Shown one piece after another: positions 58,066-64,000 of a stretch of 64,000 nt of DNA. This DNA is from Cephalotus follicularis. Taxonomy: Eukaryota; Streptophyta; Magnoliopsida; Oxalidales; Cephalotaceae. The notes below the pieces were generated by a model. That model was given only the letters and a program-made list of their open reading frames with translations. It was not told the DNA's origin and ran no database searches. The position numbers and the translations under genes are program-made. How positions within the stretch are numbered: the first letter of the stretch is position 1; each line of letters begins with the position of its first letter. The stretch spans positions 1 through 64,000 of the forward strand of contig BDDD01005827.1 of NCBI GenBank assembly GCA_001972305.1, given 5' to 3'.

Positions 58066-58889
58066 ACTCTGTCAGCAGACATGTGAAGTGATCACATGCA
58101 GCAACGGATTGGGAAGAAATGGAACGACACCTGGGAGTCATGCGGCTCATTCAGGAAGCAGAGACAAGCCTACATGCTTTTCAGACTGAATATGTGGCAG
58201 TTCTTGACAAATGGTGCATAGAAGTTGCCAAAGTGGGAAGAAAATGGCGCATGGGCATGCATTTCGGGTTGATGAAGGAGGGAGAGTTTTTCAGCTATTT
58301 AAAGCTCCTCTTTTCTCCTAATCTGTCAAGCCACTAAGCCAGAAAGGACCTGTGATCTTCGAAGGAAAGAAAACACTACTGTGAAGGGAAAACAAGAGAG
58401 ATTTTGAGAAAAAAAGAAGGGAGAACTTTAGCCCTTTGTTGAATCAAAGGAGCTGGGACTTGGAGCTTGAACCTGGGCTTGCAAACCTGACTTGGGAAGC
58501 TTGGAGGAGCTGTGGTTCATACTAAAAGAGGTGGACTTATAGATTCCTAACATGGAATCAAAAGGTAGGGGAAGTTATATTTATATTTGAGCTCAAAGTT
58601 ACTGGATGTCCTGTGATCGAATGCTGGTTCTATGAATTGTGATTTTCAACTTTTATGACATGGTTACTGCTGCTTTCGTCTACCATGCTCACTGTTAAGG
58701 ATTAAATGAGATTATGTACGTGCATGTTGAGTTTAATCATGGTGTTGATTTGCTTGATGAAATGCATGTTAAATGTGGTGTTATATGGACGATATGATAA
58801 CTAGTACTGATGTTCTATCCTATGAATATGAACGTATAGCCTGCAATGATCTGTTTGAGTAGATAGATCAAATTGCATATTGCTGGTTC

Positions 58890-59165
58890 ACCGAGCAGCT
58901 GACTGTCAAAGGAAGACAGTCGACTAGTCAACAGAAACAGTTGACTGTCAAGGGAAAATAGTCGAGTGCTCATGCGTTGTCTTTCCCAGAAAGTGGCGGG
59001 AATGTGTTATCTGAACAATGTTATGAACGATTGTGCAATTACAGTCGACTGTTGAAGGATAACAGCCTACTGCCAAATAGGCAGCCAACTGGTAGAAGAA
59101 ACTAGCCGACTACCTTGTACTGCCCGACCCAGAACAGCTGACTGGTAAGGAATCCAGCCGACTGC
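58890..59165. repeat. Palindrome array 2 of LTR J
   Basis: CAGCTGACTGTC, CAGTCGACTAG, CAGTTGACTGTC, TAGTCGAGTG, CAGTCGACTGTTG (followed by AAGGATAACAGCCTACTG), CAGCCAACTGG, TAGCCGACTAC, CAGCTGACTGG and CAGCCGACTGCC. Confidence 0.82.
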
Positions 59166-59771
59166 CAAGTTGCTATTTGGGCTTATCTCGCTTAAACGAT
59201 GTGCAATGATCCCGATTTTGACTAGGATGCATTAGAGCATTTGTATGCATTACATATGCACTGATTACTGTCAGTATATTAACCGTTTATGAACTATTAT
59301 TATTTCTAAATTTTTATATTAATTTAGAAATGCACATATGAGTTTGAAAACTACTATGTTTGAGTACGAAAATATAAATTGAGTGTTGTTATATTTTCAA
59401 AACATACTGGGAAAGTAATTTCCACTACTAAAACGGTTTAAAGTATTTTCTATCCACTGGAAATACATATTTCAAATGTTTATGACTTTCGAAAATAGTT
59501 TGAAATGAACTACCTGTTGTTGATCTAACGATCATTAATGTACAGTTTATTGCACTGTTTATTGTGAGTATTCACAGTTTGCTCTGTGAATTTTATGTGA
59601 TTGTGCTTGAGTCACTAGTTGAGTGGCGGGGACTACCAACGTTAGCTAGTGGCAGGGTTGACCTAGGGGCCAGGAGTTGACTGGGTAATTCACTGTACTG
59701 TACTGTTGTCTTGCTTGGTTGCCTGGAGAAGGGACCGAGGTGGGAGTGCAATGTGGGGCGAGGAGTTAACA

Positions 59772-60540
59772 ATAACCAATTGAGTACATTCTAACTCTTA
59801 TAATCTCCCAAAAATTGGGCATGTAGTATTCGTTTATCGGACATATGCCCCCTGAAAAGAAAACACAATTTATATCCACACTCCCGAAGGAGGAACAATC
59901 AGTTATGAATGGGTTCAGCCCTCAATAAACCACAATATAAGTCTGAATCATCATTCCAATCTCTCAAATGTGAACTCATGCATATCCAATACATCAACAC
60001 ACATATCATAAGCACTGCCACATGTCGGCAGGTCGATAACTGAAGAAACATATCTCTTTAGTTACCTCTTATACATAACAAGTATCATAAATCTATACAG
60101 TTTAGTTTATAATCAAAAGGTACTCTTCACAAACCATATAAACAAATCCATATCCATGATCATAAGCAGTGAATGTGTGCTAAGGTGTAGCAGATATATA
60201 AAATATCGATCATGTGAGATGCATATCTACCATAAAAAGATGTAAACAATGCCATATCATATCCATATAAACCATAACACAACCTGTCATCAGTAACTCC
60301 ACCATATGTCATCATCCAAAGACTTTTATTCATATCAATCCATAACCATGCCATATCTATTACATTTCATATCCGTTTACGGTCTATATCCAATCACAAT
60401 CCATAATCGTTTATGATTCATAGCCATATAGCACTCCACTAGGAATCTAGACGCAAACTCCATATGTAGTTGACATCGAGGGGTTGACTAAATACATATG
60501 TTATCACATACCAGCATATATAAGTAGTTAACTGTCACAT
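59772..60540 (-). mobile_element. LTR fragment K, related to I and E
   Basis: Shares ACAATAACCAAT, GGGCATGTAGTAT, TATGCCCCCTG and ACTCCCGAAGGAGGAA with 50316-50575 of LTR I, and a 'GCCACATGTCGGCAGGTCGATA' stretch with E2. Boundaries are approximate; no gene. Confidence 0.55.
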
Positions 60541-60559
60541 CGGTTCATTCACAAACTAT

Positions 60560-60780
60560 TTCGAGCATCCACACAATGCCCATCCATTCAATAACAGTCC
60601 ATCCGATCACTAACCGTTCAACAACGACCCATTCGATCACTGTCTGATCAGTAACGATCCATTCGATCACTGTCCACTCTATAACGGGTCACACGATCAC
60701 TGTTCGTTCAACAACAGTCCTACGATCACGATCTGTTCAATAACGGTCCTTAACGATACGATGCGATCGATAACGATACA
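60560..60780. repeat. Degenerate CGATCACTGT..CAATAACG repeats
   Basis: Six or so units of about 35 bp built on CCATTCGATCACTGTCCGTT and CAATAACGGTCC words, followed by GATACGATGCGATCGATAACGATAC. Confidence 0.7.
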
Positions 60781-60899
60781 CTAGCCATCCATGCACTATC
60801 CATTCACAAAGACCATTCATATACTATCTCGATCAACCACTGTTCGATACGGAAGCTATTTAGACAACACTTATGCTTTTCGGTCCATTCGATCAATCG

Positions 60900-61231
60900 C
60901 GTAGCATTACGGCTCGTTCGGTCGGTCTTTTAATCGCTATACAGTTGGCTCATACCGTGCACCCTCTTGTGAAACAGCTGACTACCGTGCATCCTCTTGT
61001 GAAACAGCTGACTTAGCTTCCGGATTAACATTCCTTAGTCGTCCGACTCTTCGTGTCATCAAAGAAACAAAACCGAAACGGAGTAAAACAAACAGAGACA
61101 AAAACTGGAATACAAAAGAACATACCGAAACGACTCTTAAGGAATAGCCCTATCCCAATGTCTACCCATCTCACAGGTCAAACCTAGATAGGTCTTCTGA
61201 GGAAAGAAAAACTATTCTCTGATACCATAAC
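60900..61231 (-). mobile_element. Leader region of element F' with primer site
   Basis: TGGTATCAGAG (minus, 61217-61227) lies 4 bp from the LTR F' end, so this is the untranslated leader of a minus-strand element. It includes a 29-bp tandem duplication (ACCGTGCAYCCTCTTGTGAA, then ACAGCTGACT) at about 60956-61013. No gag is recognisable to the left. Confidence 0.65.
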
Positions 61232-61748
61232 TGTAACACCCCCGATACGGAACCGGGATCACTCCCGATTCGGGATCGGTGTGTCACACAAAACAGAGCT
61301 AAAAACATGAAAAGATCTTAATCTTTAATCATCATCAATACGTGGTGGTTCTAAAAGCCTGTAAACATGTATCATGAAACATAAACTGAATCTAAAACAT
61401 AATCTGAAAACTGTCATAAATCAAAAATCACAATACTAGGTCTATACACGACCATAACACCACTAATTCGTTTAGAAAATACCTCCAGAAAACGTTGAAA
61501 TCAGTGTGTAAAATTGCTTGCAAAACTGCTGTTCGTTTTTGTTAAAAGTGCAGAAGGTTTCATGCTTTTTAAAATGGTTTGTCTGGTTTAATGCACAAAT
61601 CCGAGTTTTAATGGCTAAATCAACAGATTAGGATATTACTATATTAACAAAACGCGTTTATTACTTAAGGAAAAACGAATAACCGGAAAAGGCAAGAAAT
61701 CAGCCTTCCAAAAACGTTGCCACCGACCAAACTGATATGGAAACCCGA

Positions 61749-61885
61749 TCAAGGCGTCGATAGGTTGCTTAAGGCGTCGACTGCCAAGCCTTTAAAAACA
61801 AGACGCATCAAAATACACATATAGGCGTCGACCTCATCCAGCCGCCAAGGAGTCGACGTCTCAAAGGAAGGAGTCGGCGCCTTGT
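61749..61885. repeat. GGCGTCGAC array in LTR F'
   Basis: AAGGCGTCGATAGG, AAGGCGTCGACTGCC, TAGGCGTCGACCTC, AGGAGTCGACGTCTC and AGGAGTCGGCGCCTTG, at 20-50 bp. Confidence 0.8.
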
Positions 61886-62016
61886 GCCCAGAAAACAAAA
61901 CTTAAAGGAATTCAAACCAAAAATCAAATGGGTCAACAAAACATAGCATAAGTCAAACATGGTATGATGCCAAACAACAAACATATAAACATGTCAACAC
62001 AGAAAACGGGATATTA

Positions 62017-64000
62017 CACTTACGATGATTCATTTGTACTGTCTGCAAAAAGAAACGTTGAAACGACTGAACACATGAATTTTCAAAATTTACGATGACG
62101 CCCCTAGAGATATAAAAACGATAAATTGACGCACTAAACCTCGGAACGCGAATTTGAACCCGAAATCGTGGCAAACGACTTAGGAGGATTCCTTTGTACT
62201 GTCTGCAAAAAGAAATATTGAAACGACTGAAAACATGAATTTTCAAAATTTATGATTACGTCCCTAGAGATATAAAAACGATAAATTGACGCCGTAAACA
62301 ATCTCGGAACGAGAATTTGACCCCGAAATCAAGGCAAACAACTTACGATGATTCATGTGGAATGTCTGCAAAAATAAACGTTGAAACGACTGCACACATG
62401 AATTTTTAAAATTTAGGATTACGCCCCTAGAGATATAAAACCGATAAATTGACGTCTTAAACGCTCTTGGAACGCGAATTGGACCCCGAAATAGCGGCAA
62501 ACAACTTACGATTATTCATTTGTACTGTCTGTAAAAAGAAACGTTGAAATGACTGAAAACATGAATTTTCAAAATTTACGATTACGCCCATAGAGATATA
62601 AAAACGATATATTGACCCACTAAACGATTTCTAACGCGAATTTGTCCCTGAAATCAGTGCAAACAACTTACGACGGTTCATTTGTACTTTTTGCACAAAG
62701 AAATGTTGAAACGACTGAAAGCATGAATTTTCAAAATTTACGATTACCCCCCTCGAGATATAAATTGACGCACTAAACGACCTCGGAACGCGAATTTGAC
62801 CCCGAAATCACGGGAAACTACTTACGACGATTCATTTGTACTGTCTGCGAAAAGAAACGGGTAAACAACTGAAAACATGAATTTTCAAAATTTACGATTA
62901 CTCCCCTAGAGATATAAAAATGATAAATTGACGCACTAAACGATCTCGGAACGCGAATTTGACTCCGAAATAGTGCAAACAACTTACGACGATTCATTTG
63001 CACTGTCTGCAAAAAGAAACCCTGAAACGACTGAAACTATGAATTTTGAAAATTTACGATTACGCCCCTAGAGATATAAAAACAATAAATTGACGCACTA
63101 AACGATCTCGGAACGCGAATTTGACCCTGAAATTGCGGAAAACAACTTACGGCAATTCATTTGTACTTTCTGCAAAAAGAAACGTTGAAACGACTGAAAA
63201 CATGAATTTTCAAAATTTACGATTACGCCCCTAGAGATATAAAAACGATAAATTGACGCAATAAACGATCTCGGAACGTGAATTGGACGTAGAAATCGCG
63301 GCAAACAACTTACGACGATTCATTTGTACTGTCTACAAAAAGAAACATTGAAACGACTGAAAACATGACTTTTCAAAATTTACGATTACGCTCCTAGAGA
63401 TATAAAAACGATTACTTGACGCAATAAACGATCTCGGAACGCGAATTTAACCCCGAAATCACTGCGAACAGCCTACGACAATTCCTTTGTACTTTCTGCA
63501 AAATGAAACGGTTAAACGACTGAAAACATGAATTTTCAAATTTACGATTACGCCCTTAGAGATATAAAAACGATAAATTGACGCACTAAACGATCTCAGA
63601 ACGTGAATTTGACCCTGAAATCGCGGGAAACAACTTACGACGATTCATTTGTACTTTCTGCAAAAAGAAACGTTGAAACGACTGAAAACATGAATTTTCA
63701 AAATTTACGATTACGCCCCTAAATATATAAAAACGATAAATTTACTCACTAAACGATCTCGGAACGCGAATTTGAACCCGAAATCATGGCAAAAACCTTA
63801 CGACAATTTATTTGTATTGTCTGCAACAATAAACGTTGAAACGACTGAATACATGAATTTTCAAAATTTACGATTACGCCCCAATAGATATAAAAACGAT
63901 AAATTGATGCCCTAAACGATCTAGGAACGAGAATTTGACCCTGAAATCGCGGCAAAAAACTTACGATGATTCGTTTGTACTCTTTGCAAAAAGAAACGTT
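62017..64000. repeat. ~162-bp satellite-like array inside LTR F'
   Basis: The anchor CATGAATTTTCAAAATTTA, with variants, starts at 62074, 62234, 62397, 62560, 62722, 62876, 63037, 63201, 63365, 63527, 63689 and 63852; the step is 154-164 bp, usually 162. Each unit has ACTTACGACGATTCATTTGT, GAAACGTTGAAACGACTGAA, CGCCCCTAGAGATATAAAAA and CTCGGAACGCGAATTTGACC blocks. Twelve units plus a partial one, running off the window. The minus ORFs across it are repeats of one unit frame, not a gene. Confidence 0.95.

Larger units (their letters stand above)
57738..59771 (+). mobile_element. LTR J, A/B-related, 3' truncated
   Basis: Starts TGTAACGCTCGGG and follows the A/B order: TTGTAATTTCACGATGTAAATG, palindrome array 1 (57935-58065), TATA-like CTATTTAAAG (about 58292), AGGTAGGGG (58565), array 2 (58890-59165), 'GGGGCGAGGAGTTAAC' (a decayed CCAGGAGTTGGC block). 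Cut at about 59771 by K. No polypurine tract lies upstream. Confidence 0.8.
61232..64000 (-). mobile_element. LTR F' (5' LTR, runs off the window)
   Basis: Its first ~220 bp are the reverse complement of the 3' end of LTR F (TGTAACACCCC...; AACCACCACGTATTGATGA). Beyond about 61460 the two diverge: F' has a GTCGAC-type array and a large satellite where F has other repeats. Confidence 0.8.

Noticed and set aside
62017..64000. Minus-strand ORFs of 64-97 codons in the right end (FYISRGVIVNFEN...)
   Set aside because: They repeat with the 162-bp satellite unit and all carry the same peptide, so they reflect the repeat, not a gene.

Overview
This window is a nest of plant LTR retrotransposons with no recognisable host gene. 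The main evidence is Ty3/gypsy polyproteins of the chromovirus (Del/Tekay-like) type. These have a gag with two CCHC knuckles, protease, RT with FIDD, RNase H, an HHCC/D,D,E integrase and a C-terminal chromodomain-like tail. The primer sites match plant initiator tRNA-Met, LTRs of about 2-3.4 kb run TGTAAC...TGACA, and a Ty1/copia-like non-autonomous element is also present. A eudicot heterochromatic region is likely; the species cannot be named from this sequence.

Layout. I use local family letters. Five insertions are proven by identical 5-bp target-site duplications (TSDs): B (7634-17702, GTTTG), D2 (20412-44075, AAAGT), H solo LTR (25623-27903, ATAAT), G1 copia-like (33299-37902, GTCTG) and I (50299-57532, TGGAT). 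From the left: LTR F (14-3397) sits in the gag leader of minus-strand D1 (3398-6275). D1 sits in a B-like LTR (6276-6828), which sits in LTR E1 (6829-7633 and 17703-18503). E1 is split by complete element B and adjoins LTR C1 (18504-20411 and 44076-44683). C1 is split by D2, a deletion derivative on the minus strand. D2 is split by element A (24657-41249), which itself carries the solo LTR H and the copia-like G1. To the right lie an AT-rich block with one DNA-transposon-like end (44684-46808), LTR fragments C2, E2 and G2, element I (minus), LTR J, a degenerate LTR piece K, and LTR F' (61232 to the window end), whose body is a satellite of about 162 bp units.

State of the genes. Every gag-pol is broken by in-frame stops and frameshifts, many of them CAG>TAG, CGA>TGA or TGG>TAG changes as expected from decay of methylated cytosines. 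No element here looks autonomous now.

Most interesting signal. Most LTRs carry arrays of short palindromes centred on GTCGAC, normally two arrays per LTR at conserved offsets: about 150-330 bp (upstream of a TATA-like box) and about 1.15-1.4 kb. Neighbouring palindromes are often extended by matching flanks into stem-loops with short purine-rich loops. The arms are spelled differently in different families (CAGTCGACTG, AAGCGTCGACGCTT, GACGTCGACGTC, AAGGCGTCGACGCCTT), and between two copies of the same family at the same LTR position. The LTRs also share a splice-donor-like AGGTAGGGG, matched by a branch point and acceptor just before the gag ATG, and several conserved blocks near the LTR 3' end.
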